Source: JACQFK01 sp964619955 (GTDB lineage Bacteria; Planctomycetota; MHYJ01; JACPRB01). From it: DNA of 64,000 nucleotides. The notes under the pieces were generated by a model, which saw only the letters and a list, made by a program, of their open reading frames with translations, was not told the DNA's origin and did no database searches. How positions within the stretch are numbered: position 1 is the first letter of the stretch; every line of letters begins with the position of its first letter. The position numbers were made by a program, and so were the translations under genes. The stretch lies in the NCBI GenBank assembly GCA_964619955.1, contig CAZUJF010000006.1, positions 62,001 through 126,000 on the forward strand, written 5' to 3'. Positions 43,397 to 52,155 of the stretch are shown piece by piece.

Positions 43397-43992
43397 AGAA
43401 GATCGAACTGCCCAAAACGCCCGTCGGGATCGCGTACATCCTGGGACTCGCGGGCATGGTGCTCCTCACGCTGGTGCTCGGGATCGCCCTGTGGGCGAAG
43501 GCCGCGGCGCGCCCCGCGGTCTATCTCGTGACGGGCAACGATGATCCCAAAGTCGTGACCCCGGGCGTCATTCCCGACTCGCTCGCGCGGGACTATGCCC
43601 GCGACTTCTTTGTGACGCTCGAGACCTATCTCCCCACGACGCTGGAAAAGAACTTCGCGTTCCTCGCTGCTCGGATCGCCCCCGAGGGCTACCACGAGTT
43701 CGAGCGCCTGGGGACGAACCTCAAGAAGCTGGTGAAGGAGTCCCGGCAGGCGAGCCAGCTGTTTGTAAATGACCCTTCGGAGATGAGCGTGATCCGGGAT
43801 GCGAAACGCGTGGAAGTGATCCTGCGCGGAGTCCGGCGGATCTATGTCGAGAACGCCCTGCTTCAGGAGGCGCGGCTCGTGTACCGCGTGGCCCTCGTCA
43901 CCGGGGAACCCACCCGCGAGAATCCGACGGGACTCGTCGTCGCGGGCTTCACGTACAAGGCGGAAGCGCCGGAGGCGGAACATGTCAGGTAA
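43393..43992 (+). CDS. traE: TraE-like (VirB8-type) protein
   Basis: A 199-aa protein with an N-terminal TM helix (YILGLAGMVLLTLVLGIALW, about 14-33) and a periplasmic NTF2-like domain (ARDYARDFFVTLETYLPTTLEKNF, about 60-85; VEVILRGVRRIYVENALL). This is the TraE/PFL_4703 pattern, a VirB8-like inner-membrane scaffold. ATG 43393 overlaps the previous stop (ATGA). Confidence 0.8.
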   Translation: MKKIELPKTPVGIAYILGLAGMVLLTLVLGIALWAKAAARPAVYLVTGNDDPKVVTPGVIPDSLARDYARDFFVTLETYLPTTLEKNFAFLAARIAPEGYHEFERLGTNLKKLVKESRQASQLFVNDPSEMSVIRDAKRVEVILRGVRRIYVENALLQEARLVYRVALVTGEPTRENPTGLVVAGFTYKAEAPEAEHVR

Positions 43993-44659
43993 GCCGCCCT
44001 GTTTGCGGGCCTCGCGCGGGAGCGCGTTTGACACTCTGCCCTGGGGTCTGGGCCTGCTCGTCGTGGGTCTGGGTCTTGCAAGCCTTCCCCGGGAGTCCCG
44101 CTCGCAAGTGGCTCCGCCGCGTCCGGGAGGGACGACGGCGTCCGCCCCGGGCCTCTGCGAGGGGCGGCACGGAGCGGGAGGCGGTGTCGGCGAATCGGGA
44201 TCGCTTGATCTGGGGGCGATACGCCGGGCGTACGCGGCGCTCGCGACGGGTCTTGCCCGGAAGCTCGATAGAGCGGCGGCTTTGCCCGCCGGGCCGATCA
44301 CGGTCCCCGAGCGGCCTCCTGAGGCGGGGCTGCCGGCGTGCCGGGGCAGCGCCTTGCGCCACGAGCGGCTCCCCGGGGAAGCGGGGGCGAGGCTGCGGGG
44401 CAGGATGCTGTTCTTTGCGCAGCTCGGGCGGCCGGAAGACTTCGAGCTGCCGGCGGAAGTCCTGCGGGAGCCGGGGGCGCTGCTGTTCGTGCTCGGGGCC
44501 CGGAGCCTGAAGGACCTACGAGGCCTTGAGGAAAGACTGGGACGGCCGGTGACGCTCGCGAAAAGTGACTTTGCCCGGATGCTCGGGGTGCGCTGTGTGA
44601 ACACGCTGCTGACAGTTTCGGAGAACGGCGATGCCGTTACGATTCATGAGAATCCTTAA
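43982..44659 (+). CDS. traW: TraW/TrbC-type periplasmic protein
   Basis: A 225-aa exported protein. A signal (LPWGLGLLVVGLGLASL) precedes a low-complexity stretch. The C-terminal ~90 residues (RGRMLFFAQLGRPEDFELPAEV, ALLFVLGARSLKDLRGLEERLG, SDFARMLGVRCVNTLLTVSENG) have the thioredoxin-like TrbC/TraW fold: a strand, a helix and a RCVNTLL segment in place of the cis-Pro motif. In F-type systems TraW and TrbC cooperate in pilus assembly. It sits directly before traU, where traW normally is. Confidence 0.65.
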   Translation: MSGKPPCLRASRGSAFDTLPWGLGLLVVGLGLASLPRESRSQVAPPRPGGTTASAPGLCEGRHGAGGGVGESGSLDLGAIRRAYAALATGLARKLDRAAALPAGPITVPERPPEAGLPACRGSALRHERLPGEAGARLRGRMLFFAQLGRPEDFELPAEVLREPGALLFVLGARSLKDLRGLEERLGRPVTLAKSDFARMLGVRCVNTLLTVSENGDAVTIHENP

Positions 44660-45602
44660 CGCCGCTTCGATCGTCCTGGGTCTTGCGCTCACGCTCGGCG
44701 CTTTTGCGTGGGGCGGGACGCAGGATAGCTCCACGGCTGAACTTCCGTACGAGGGGAAGGATTCGCAGACGAGCATCCTGGGACGCATGGATCTGAGTCT
44801 CATCCTCAGGAGCTGGGTGGCCAAGGGCGTGCTCGTCTGCACCCACGGTTTCGACATCAAGGTCTGCCTCTGGGTGGAGAACGCATATCCCTCGGGGGTC
44901 ATCGAGGTCCTGCGCCAGCCCTACAAGACCCATCTCGCGGAGATGCAGGCGACGCTCAAATCCCTGCAAGCGGCCGCCGCCGCGGATTCACGGTCTGCGA
45001 GCCACACGCCGCTCGCCGGAGATGGCACGGCCAAGCAGTTCGCCGAAGCCCATGTCTACACGTATGTCCCGGATCTGGGCCTGAGCAACAGCGAGATCCC
45101 CATAGCGGTCCCGACCTCGACCGCATTCCAGACCGATTACCTCACGGAACAAGACGGCTTCGCCTGGCGCAGCCCGCTCATCGACCAGATGACGTGCCCG
45201 GAGGCGCGCTTGGGACAGTTCAAGTCCTGCGGCTGGGCCCCGGATCCTGTGACGTGTGCAGGGACCTGGGGGAGCTACTACCCCCGCATCGGGTTCATCA
45301 GTCACCCCAGCCAGCCGATCGCAGCCGCGATGCAGGCGCTTCGGGCGGGGAGGGTGGCCAACCGGCCCATCGGCCGCACGGTGCTCGCGCAGTATGCCTA
45401 TGAACCCCGGACCGGCCACTACCTCCAGATGATCCAACCGATGATGAAGCTAGCCACCTCGATCGGCTCGCCTTTCCCGGATCCGCTCGAAGCCGGGGCC
45501 GGGAGCAAGTACGGGAACTACCTCTTCGTCCACTTCGGGATCTTCGAATATTGCGCCGAGTGTCTGCCGGTGCGCCTGGTGGAAGCGCGGACGCCGTTTT
45601 AG
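44631..45602 (+). CDS. traU: TraU-like mating protein
   Basis: A 323-aa exported, Cys-containing protein of the TraU family: signal MRILNAASIVLGLALTLGAF, then RSWVAKGVLVCTHGFDIKVCLWVENAYPSG in pieces (about 62-92), LIDQMTCPEARLGQFKSCGW, and IFEYCAECLPVRLVEAR at the end. TraU is a periplasmic protein needed for DNA transfer; its Cys pairs form disulfides. ATG 44631 (or 44646) overlaps the upstream gene by 29 bp. MobH relaxase follows 12 bp later. Confidence 0.85.
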   Translation: MPLRFMRILNAASIVLGLALTLGAFAWGGTQDSSTAELPYEGKDSQTSILGRMDLSLILRSWVAKGVLVCTHGFDIKVCLWVENAYPSGVIEVLRQPYKTHLAEMQATLKSLQAAAAADSRSASHTPLAGDGTAKQFAEAHVYTYVPDLGLSNSEIPIAVPTSTAFQTDYLTEQDGFAWRSPLIDQMTCPEARLGQFKSCGWAPDPVTCAGTWGSYYPRIGFISHPSQPIAAAMQALRAGRVANRPIGRTVLAQYAYEPRTGHYLQMIQPMMKLATSIGSPFPDPLEAGAGSKYGNYLFVHFGIFEYCAECLPVRLVEARTPF

Positions 45603-45614
45603 GACGAGAGCTTC

Positions 45615-47204
45615 ATGATTTTCAAGACACTCAGAGGCTGGCTCGGCGGAGAGCTGGAAGCGGGAGAGCCCCGGAAGGAGACTCTCTCCGAGCCCGCTGG
45701 TCCTCCCAGCCAGGACAGCTCCCCCTGCCGGGAGCTCGAACCGTTCGGGAAGCTGCTCCTTCCCCGGGCTCGGGGTCTCGAGATCCTCCACGCGACTTCG
45801 GCGCGGCGGAATCTGCACCGGGAGCTCCGGGACCGACTTCCCGCGCTTTCCCCCTTTCAAAAGACCGAACTCGTGGACCGGGTGCTTGCGCGGCTCGCGC
45901 TCCTCGTCTTTGATCTGCCCGCGTCCGAGCGCCATCACCACACGGGCCGCTTCGGGCTGCTCGATCACACGCTTGATGTCGCCGCCCGCACGGCCCGGGA
46001 GCTTTCCGGGGGCGCCTTCCAGATTTCCCCCGATCCCGCGGTCGCTCACCGTGAAGGGCCGCTCTGGGCTTATGCCGGGGTCGTGCTCGCGCTCGTGCAT
46101 GATCTGGGGAAGATCCTGGATCTCGATGTGCTGGCCCCCGGAAGCGCCGAGCGCTGGGATCCCATGAGCGAACCGCTCGTGCGCTTTGCCGAGCGACACG
46201 GAATTCGGGAGACGAGTCCGGCTCTTTACCATTACCACCCAGGCCGGGGCATGGACGGTCATGAGCAGGCCACGGGGACGCTGATGCCGCTGCTCCTTCC
46301 TCCGGGGGTGGATGCGTATCTTGGGGCGCGCCTGGGTTCTGTGCTGGCGGCGTTTGTTTCGACCGAGCGCTTTAGTCTCGCGCAGGGACTGTCGGAGCCC
46401 GCAAAAAGGGTGGTCGCCGTCGTGCGGCGCATGGATCCGCTCTCGACTTGGGAGGGCCGGAAGGCGGCGGGTCCCGCGGAGGGGGGCCCGGTGCCGGGAC
46501 CGCTGCCGGGGAAGGCTTCGCTTCACGGGACCGAGGGGGTCGCCGCTGCTTCGCCTCGCGCTGGGGTTCCTCCCGCGCCGCCTGGCTCCCCAGGCCTTCG
46601 AGGCGGCGCATCGACTCCTCCTCCCGTCCTGGAAGCGACGTCCGGGGAGCTTCGGCTCGGCGAGATCAAGAGCCAGGAGGCTCCGGCAGAACCCGGGCTC
46701 CAGGAGTTCCTGGAGGGGACCCGGGACCTGAGGCTCTTCAAGAAAGGTCCGAAGGGGGATCCCGCCGAGCAGGAGCGAAGGCTCAGCGCGGCACTTCACC
46801 CCCCGCGTTTCGTCAGGCTGCTGGGCCAGATGTTCGCCGCCCACCGTCTGAGCCGGAACGGTCTATACTCGGAATCCTATATCAGCCCCGAGTTCAGCTA
46901 TCTCGTGGTCCCCGATGCGTTCAGGAAGGTCGCCCAGATCAACAAGCTGCCCTGGGATGGGACGGTGGCGGAGCGCATGCTCGGCTCGCTCCGCGCCCAC
47001 CCCTTGGTAGTGCCGCAAGATGCGGAGACCTTGCCGGTCTTCCTTCAGACCCGTCCGGATGGACCTTGTGTGCGGGCCGTCCGTCTCCGGACTCCCGGCT
47101 TCATCCCGGAATCCCTTCTCGAGCAGCTGGGGGTGCATGAGTACGAACTTCGGGCGCTTGGGGAGGAGGCTCCCGCGCTGCTCGGGAGCCGGAGCTCCGG
47201 ATGA
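45615..47204 (+). CDS. traI: MobH-family relaxase (TraI)
   Basis: A 529-aa MobH relaxase. The N-terminal TraI_2 HD-type domain has RHHHTGRFGLLDHTLDVAA (about 105-123) and VLALVHDLGKILDLD (about 156-170), with later YHYHPGRGMDGHEQ as metal ligands. A Pro/Gly linker follows, then a TraI_2_C-like winged domain (LSRNGLYSESYISPEFSYLVV, about 415-435). MobH nicks oriT with an HD metal site rather than a Tyr. It overlaps traD by ATGA. Confidence 0.9.
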   Translation: MIFKTLRGWLGGELEAGEPRKETLSEPAGPPSQDSSPCRELEPFGKLLLPRARGLEILHATSARRNLHRELRDRLPALSPFQKTELVDRVLARLALLVFDLPASERHHHTGRFGLLDHTLDVAARTARELSGGAFQISPDPAVAHREGPLWAYAGVVLALVHDLGKILDLDVLAPGSAERWDPMSEPLVRFAERHGIRETSPALYHYHPGRGMDGHEQATGTLMPLLLPPGVDAYLGARLGSVLAAFVSTERFSLAQGLSEPAKRVVAVVRRMDPLSTWEGRKAAGPAEGGPVPGPLPGKASLHGTEGVAAASPRAGVPPAPPGSPGLRGGASTPPPVLEATSGELRLGEIKSQEAPAEPGLQEFLEGTRDLRLFKKGPKGDPAEQERRLSAALHPPRFVRLLGQMFAAHRLSRNGLYSESYISPEFSYLVVPDAFRKVAQINKLPWDGTVAERMLGSLRAHPLVVPQDAETLPVFLQTRPDGPCVRAVRLRTPGFIPESLLEQLGVHEYELRALGEEAPALLGSRSSG

Positions 47205-49150
47205 CAGGCGACAGTCGGAGGGTCCAGCTCATGCTTGGGGGGGCGCTGCTGCTTCTAGCGGCGCTGGGATCCTGGTTTACCGCCACGGCCCGGAGTCTTC
47301 CGTACGGCCGCGTCTGGCCGGGAGTCCTGGGAGTCTGCCTGCTCGCCGCGCTCGCGCTCCTGGGCGTCATCCTCCGGCTCCGAAGGCTCTCCCGGGGCCT
47401 CCGCGTGGCCCGGGTCTACACGCTGGGGGTCGGGGAGCTTCCGCTCAAAGCGGGTCATACGTTTCTGGGGGAGGGCTTTGTCTGGGGTCCTGCCCAGACG
47501 GGGCTCCTCCAGGAGCTCTCGGCCTCCGGTCTTGAGCTCCCAGCGGAAGCGCGGGACCGCATCGCGGGCGACTGGCTGATCCACGGGATCGGGACGGACC
47601 GTCTGGAGCATCTTCAACTTCCGGACGACCTGCTCAACCAGCACATTTTCCTGATGGGCGCCCCGGGCTCGGGCAAGACACGGGGCCTCGAGCTCCTGAT
47701 CGAGCAGGCCGTAAGGCGCGGCGATGCCGTCGTCGTGATCGATCCCAAGGGCGATGAAGGGCTGCTCGACCGCACGTTTGATTCGTCGGTGCGCCACGGC
47801 CGCCGGGAGCAGTTCCGGGTGCTCGCGCTCCCGTACCCGTACAAATCCGCCCGCTACAACCCGCTCGAATCCTTCGTGTCGCCCTCGGACGTCGCCGACC
47901 GGATCTGTTCGATCATGCCCCGGCGCGGCGAATCGGAGGCGTTTCGGAACTTCGCCTGGCAGTTCGTCTCGATCATCGCGACCGCGCTGCACCGCACCGG
48001 GCAGACGGTGAGTCTCGCGAAGCTCGAGAACTACACGTTTCACAACACCTGGCTGCTCGCCCGGCAACTGCTCCAGAAGCTCTGCCCGGATCTCCCGCTG
48101 AGCCCGGATCTCACGACGCTGCTCAACAGTTACCGGCAGTACTGCCTCGTGAAAAAGCGATCGTTCATCGAGATCGACCAGGTGATCGCGATGGCCTCGA
48201 TGGACCGGGAGTATTTCGGGAAGATCGCGGGGAGTCTCAAGACCGTGCTCGCGAAGTTGACGAGCCAGTCGGTCGGCTACCTGCTCTGCCCCGAAGACGT
48301 GCCGCTTCCGGAGGCGCTCGAAGGCCAGGACCGGCCGGCCACGCTCTCCTGGAAGGCGATCGATCACGAGCGGCTGATCGTGTATTTCTTTCTCGGAAGC
48401 CTCATCGGACCTGACAGTGCCTCCGCCACGGCCCGGATGACGCTGGCTGATCTGATGAGCTACGTGGGGCGGAAATACGCGTTCGATGATGCTTCGGGAT
48501 TTGCGAAGCGCCGGCTGACGGTGATTGTGGACGAGGTGGCGGACGCGCTTGCGCCTGAGTCAGTAAATATCCTTAACAAGGCCCGCGGAGCTGGGCTGTC
48601 GGTCGTCATGGCGGGCCAATCGCTCGCGGATCTGGAAGTGGCGCTCGGGTCCGCGGCCGATGCGCGCCGGGCGCTTGCGAACGTGGGGAGTTTCCTCACG
48701 CTCCGCGCGGCGAACCCGGAGGATGCCAAATTCTTCACCGAAAAGGTGGGGCTCCGGCCGATGCCGAGCGTGAGCCGGGGGGAGACGTATGAGCCAGCGC
48801 TGCTTTCGACGGGGCGTTCCACGATCTCGGATTTTGCGTTTCGCTCGTCGACCTCGACCTCGCTCAAGAGCGAACCCCTGCTGCCGACCGCCGTGCTCGA
48901 CCGCTTGGCGCGCTTCCACTACTTCGGGCTCTGGGGAGGGGAGCTGAGGAAAGGCATGCTGCCCCTGCTTGATCTTCCGACCGAGCTTTATTCGCCCTAT
49001 TTGAAAGCGGGAGGCGTGAGGCCGCCGGGCGGAGCGGGGGAGGCGCTGGCAGCTCAGAAGGACGGGGAGCGGCCGGGGACGGACGTCACCGGGACCGGAG
49101 TTGCCGCCGGAAGCCCTGGCACAGGACCTGCTTTGGAGGGACGGGCATGA
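47201..49150 (+). CDS. traD: TraD coupling protein (T4CP)
   Basis: A 649-aa T4CP. TM helices near 13-31 and 40-58. P-loop LMGAPGSGKTRG (about 150-161), Walker B TVIVDEVADAL (about 438-448), and VVMAGQSLADLE, FLTLRAANPEDAKFF, typical of SXT/R391-like TraD. It recruits the relaxosome and pumps DNA into the T4SS. The end (about 610-649) is Gly/Pro-rich. Coupled to relaxase and to the next gene by ATGA overlaps. Confidence 0.95.
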   Translation: MTGDSRRVQLMLGGALLLLAALGSWFTATARSLPYGRVWPGVLGVCLLAALALLGVILRLRRLSRGLRVARVYTLGVGELPLKAGHTFLGEGFVWGPAQTGLLQELSASGLELPAEARDRIAGDWLIHGIGTDRLEHLQLPDDLLNQHIFLMGAPGSGKTRGLELLIEQAVRRGDAVVVIDPKGDEGLLDRTFDSSVRHGRREQFRVLALPYPYKSARYNPLESFVSPSDVADRICSIMPRRGESEAFRNFAWQFVSIIATALHRTGQTVSLAKLENYTFHNTWLLARQLLQKLCPDLPLSPDLTTLLNSYRQYCLVKKRSFIEIDQVIAMASMDREYFGKIAGSLKTVLAKLTSQSVGYLLCPEDVPLPEALEGQDRPATLSWKAIDHERLIVYFFLGSLIGPDSASATARMTLADLMSYVGRKYAFDDASGFAKRRLTVIVDEVADALAPESVNILNKARGAGLSVVMAGQSLADLEVALGSAADARRALANVGSFLTLRAANPEDAKFFTEKVGLRPMPSVSRGETYEPALLSTGRSTISDFAFRSSTSTSLKSEPLLPTAVLDRLARFHYFGLWGGELRKGMLPLLDLPTELYSPYLKAGGVRPPGGAGEALAAQKDGERPGTDVTGTGVAAGSPGTGPALEGRA

Positions 49151-49710
49151 TCCGGCTCCTCATTCACCTGCCGCTGGTGCTTGTGCTGGTGCTCGTCGTC
49201 GTGTGGGCGCTGGTGCTCGGTCTTTCGGCGAGGCCGGAAGCGCTGCTTGAGGGGGATCTGGGACGGCTGGCGGCGGCGTATCCCGAGGCCGGGGAGCGCG
49301 AAGCGCTGCTGGCGGAAGCCCTCTACCGGAGCCGGGGGCTTGCGGCGCTGCTCCCTGCCCCGGCGGGGGAGGAGCGGCATTCGGGTATGAGCCCGGGGCT
49401 GCGGGTGGGGCTCGCGCTTTCGGCGCTGCACCTGGCGGTGCTGCTCCGGACGCTGCCGGGGATGGGGCTTTTGCTCGGCATCGCGGTCCTGCTCGGACTC
49501 GCGGGGCGGGAGCGACTCCGGGAGTGCCGGGGTTATGCGTCCCCGACGCTCGGGGGTCTCGCCCGGATGAGTGTGGGCGGGACCCTGATGTATCTGGCGG
49601 TCTTTGCGCTCGCGCCGGTCCCGATCTCGTACGGGACGCTGCAGGGGGCCGGGCTGCTGCTTGGATTGGGAGGAGGACTCTTTGTCGCGAACTTGCCGCT
49701 CAAGCTTTGA
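49147..49710 (+). CDS. DUF4400-like ICE membrane protein
   Basis: A 187-aa protein with an N-terminal TM helix (LVLVLVLVVVWALVLGLSA, about 9-27), a soluble loop and three more hydrophobic helices (about 85-185). A membrane protein right after traI-traD is the DUF4400 slot in SXT/R391-type elements. ATG 49147 overlaps the traD stop by 4 bp. Function in ICEs is not known. Called mostly by position and topology. Confidence 0.6.
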   Translation: MIRLLIHLPLVLVLVLVVVWALVLGLSARPEALLEGDLGRLAAAYPEAGEREALLAEALYRSRGLAALLPAPAGEERHSGMSPGLRVGLALSALHLAVLLRTLPGMGLLLGIAVLLGLAGRERLRECRGYASPTLGGLARMSVGGTLMYLAVFALAPVPISYGTLQGAGLLLGLGGGLFVANLPLKL

Positions 49711-49733
49711 GGGGGATTCTGGGGTGAAAGGGG

Positions 49734-49808
49734 CATTGAGTTTTGACAAGGCCGGAGGTTCACCAGAAGCCTGTGGGGGGAGCCCACGTGCGATGTCAAA
49801 ACTCAGTG
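49734..49808 (+). promoter_or_regulatory. 15-bp inverted repeat enclosing a start codon
   Basis: CATTGAGTTTTGACA (49734-49748) pairs with TGTCAAAACTCAGTG (49794-49808) with one wobble. The right arm covers the ATG (49793) of the next gene, so in RNA the start codon would be buried; in DNA the left arm contains a -35-like TTGACA. It could be an operator, a translational switch or a transfer-related site. Confidence 0.5.
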
Positions 49809-50815
49809 ACGCTTTCGTACCTGAACAGGGGTCAAGTTCCCGGAGCCTGCTCCCGGGTCTTGCGTGCTACCAGAAGAGCCGCGCGGGACTCCTATTCGGG
49901 TCCTTCGCCTCGACCGTCGGCGACCTCGAGCACCGCCTCCCCCCGATCCGGGAGGGCATGCAGGCGCTCGTGGAGGCCTTTATGCGCGAGGTTCCCCGGG
50001 GCCGCCTGGCGCTCTGTCCGCTCCTGCGCAAGGATCCCGGCACCCCCTTTGCCCCCCCCAAGATCATTGCGATCTACTGGTACACCTGGTGCGGAGCTCC
50101 GAATCCGAAGGAGGGGGAAGACGGAACCGAGCTCAAGCGATTCAAACGCTATGAAGGGGGCTCCCTGTCACCCAGCTTCCTCCACGAGCTCGGACTCGAT
50201 GCGTTCGCCCCGATCATTCAGGATATGGATGCCCGCCGGGAGCGTTTGAAGCGGGCTTATAGGGCGGTCACCGGAACCCTCGACTACCTGAGGAAGAGAC
50301 TCACGAGGCACCGGTGGGACGGGAAGGGGGCGTTCCCAGGGCCCGCCCCGGCGCTCCCGCTGCTCCGGCCGGGCCTGTCCGGGTGCCTCCCCCGGGCGTC
50401 GCTGCGGATCCTGGACCGGGCTTGGGAGCAGCTTCTCGAGCTTGCGGCTGATGAGTATGCGCTCCATCTGCTGGTGGAGCGGACCCGGCGGGCGGCGCCG
50501 TGGCCGGGGTACCGGATCGTGCATCTGGAAGACCGGACGCGGCCTTGGGGGAAGTTTGTGTGGGAGACGTTCGGGCGGAGGCTTGTCCGGAGGGCCCCGA
50601 AGCGGGGCACGCCCGGGAGACCCCGGGAGGCGTTGACGGACAAGATCCTGCGGTCGTTCGGGGTGCCGGAGCGGGGGCGCAAAGCGATTCTGGCGGTCGA
50701 GGTAGAGCGGAGGCCGCTCTCGAGACGGCATGAGGCGGTGAGCCGGAAGTTTCGGGAGATGGAGAAGAGGGGGAGGGGGGACTTCTACACTGATTTCGTC
50801 AGCGCTAAGGGGTAG
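49793..50815 (+). CDS. Hypothetical protein
   Basis: A 340-aa protein starting MSKLSDAFVPEQGSSSRSL, after the end of the traD operon. Regions such as APPKIIAIYWYTWCG, LGLDAFAPIIQDMDARRERLKRA, YLRKRLTRHRWDGKG and LVERTRRAAPWPGYRIVHLED suggest a compact alpha/beta fold followed by a basic C-terminal tail. No family is recognised. Its translation start lies within a 15-bp inverted repeat. It ends tail-to-tail with the phosphoribosyltransferase gene (31-bp overlap). Confidence 0.6.
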   Translation: MSKLSDAFVPEQGSSSRSLLPGLACYQKSRAGLLFGSFASTVGDLEHRLPPIREGMQALVEAFMREVPRGRLALCPLLRKDPGTPFAPPKIIAIYWYTWCGAPNPKEGEDGTELKRFKRYEGGSLSPSFLHELGLDAFAPIIQDMDARRERLKRAYRAVTGTLDYLRKRLTRHRWDGKGAFPGPAPALPLLRPGLSGCLPRASLRILDRAWEQLLELAADEYALHLLVERTRRAAPWPGYRIVHLEDRTRPWGKFVWETFGRRLVRRAPKRGTPGRPREALTDKILRSFGVPERGRKAILAVEVERRPLSRRHEAVSRKFREMEKRGRGDFYTDFVSAKG

Positions 50816-51321
50816 ACCTGCGTCGCCCCGGCGGCTCGTACAAGGCGGCAGGCCACGGCCAGGGAGTGCCCGGTGCGTGCCACATCGTCCAGGATGAATA
50901 CTCGTCTGCCTCGAGCGGACTTGTCCACGCGCATCGATTGTTCATGGACCTCGGGAAGTCTGCTGCCACCGGTGGCTAATTTCTTGATTGTCTTTGTGCG
51001 TTCGATAAGCAGGGGGGAGACTTGGTCTCCAGGGCATCGAATAATATCCAGCACATGTTCCAGTCCAAGACTTGTACTGTTGACCCCGTGCGAGGGGATG
51101 TGGGCCAAGAGCAATTCGTGGGGCAAAGCATTTACGTCTTCCCGGATGGCATCTGCAAAGTACCGGGCAGTTGCCTTCACCCCAGACCCTCCGCGCTTAA
51201 GCTCGAGAATTTGACCGGAAACCGGCGTTGAGGTGAACGCCGCCCTGTTCATGCCATCCATCCACGGGTGATACTCCTCCCAGTAGATGATGGTTTCGCC
51301 AAGGGACTTGAACGACTTCAT
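50785..51321 (-). CDS. Phosphoribosyltransferase-like protein
   Basis: A 178-aa type I PRTase. The PRPP-binding signature RRVFILDDVARTGHSLAVA is at about 137-155 (the DDVxxTG loop), with VYPLALTKSV at the end. The N-terminal half (HELLLAHIPSHGVN, LIERTKTIKKLA) fits a hood/flexible loop. It is divergent from dprA, 114 bp away, and a second PRTase follows dprA. It likely forms part of a DprA/PRTase module. Confidence 0.8.
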   Translation of the reverse strand: MKSFKSLGETIIYWEEYHPWMDGMNRAAFTSTPVSGQILELKRGGSGVKATARYFADAIREDVNALPHELLLAHIPSHGVNSTSLGLEHVLDIIRCPGDQVSPLLIERTKTIKKLATGGSRLPEVHEQSMRVDKSARGRRVFILDDVARTGHSLAVACRLVRAAGATQVYPLALTKSV

Positions 51322-51435
51322 ACCCTATAGGATAGCAGCCTCACCAATTGCCCGGGTGCTGTGTCGGGAAAGGACGCAGGAGTGGGGTAGACTCAGGACC
51401 GTGCTTTCTTGTGCCGAATACGCTCAGGTGGTCTA

Positions 51436-52155
51436 ATGAGTGCCGTGCCAGCCAGCCAGGCCCCTGCAAGCCCAGGTCCGAACGAACATCGTCCCGAGGA
51501 CCTGTTCGGGCCCCTCAATGAAGTAGAACGCAAGAACGCCCCGCCGACGCTCTTCGCCGCTGGAGATCTCGGACTTCTCCGCCTGGGTGCGCGAGTGTCT
51601 ATCATCGGGACCCGGAAGCCCACGCCCGGAGGTATCCAGCGGGCCTCCCAGCTCGCCAAAGCCCTTGTGGGACGTGCCGTCATCGTCGTGAGCGGGCTTG
51701 CCGAGGGCATCGACACCGCTGCTCATCAGGGAGCCCTCAAGCACAAGGGCCGCACGATTGCGGTGCTTGGGACGCCTCTCGACCAGACGTACCCAAAATC
51801 GAACACGGAGCTCCAGACTGCGATCATCCGGGGGCATCTCGCCCTCTCCCAGTTTGCGCCGGGGACCCCGGCGCGGCCGGCCAACTTCCCCATGCGCAAT
51901 CGCACCATGGCTCTCATCTCCCACGCAACGGTGATTGTCGAGGCGGGGGAGGGCAGCGGCACGATTCACCAGGGGTGGGAGGCCATTCGCCTGGGGCGGC
52001 CGCTCTTCCTCATGGAATCGCTGCTTGGGAACAAGGCGCTCAAGTGGCCCGAGGAGATGCGGTCCTACGGGGCGCAGGTCCTTACGCGAGAGTCCCTCGA
52101 CACCCTGTTCGAACAGCTGCCGATGGAGCCGTTCCGTGCAGAACTCATCTGCTGA
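51436..52155 (+). CDS. dprA: DprA/SMF-like DNA-processing protein
   Basis: A 239-aa protein with the DprA Rossmann-like core: LARVSIIGTRKPTPGG in pieces (about 55-72), VIVVSGLAEGIDTAAHQGAL (about 88-108), TIAVLGTPLDQTYPKSN, NFPMRNRTMALISHATVIVEAGEGSGT, and GRPLFLMESLLGNKA. Classical DprA loads RecA on incoming ssDNA; here a short form lacking the C-terminal winged domain. ATG 51436 follows AGGTGG. It overlaps the ComF-like gene by 20 bp. Confidence 0.85.
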   Translation: MSAVPASQAPASPGPNEHRPEDLFGPLNEVERKNAPPTLFAAGDLGLLRLGARVSIIGTRKPTPGGIQRASQLAKALVGRAVIVVSGLAEGIDTAAHQGALKHKGRTIAVLGTPLDQTYPKSNTELQTAIIRGHLALSQFAPGTPARPANFPMRNRTMALISHATVIVEAGEGSGTIHQGWEAIRLGRPLFLMESLLGNKALKWPEEMRSYGAQVLTRESLDTLFEQLPMEPFRAELIC

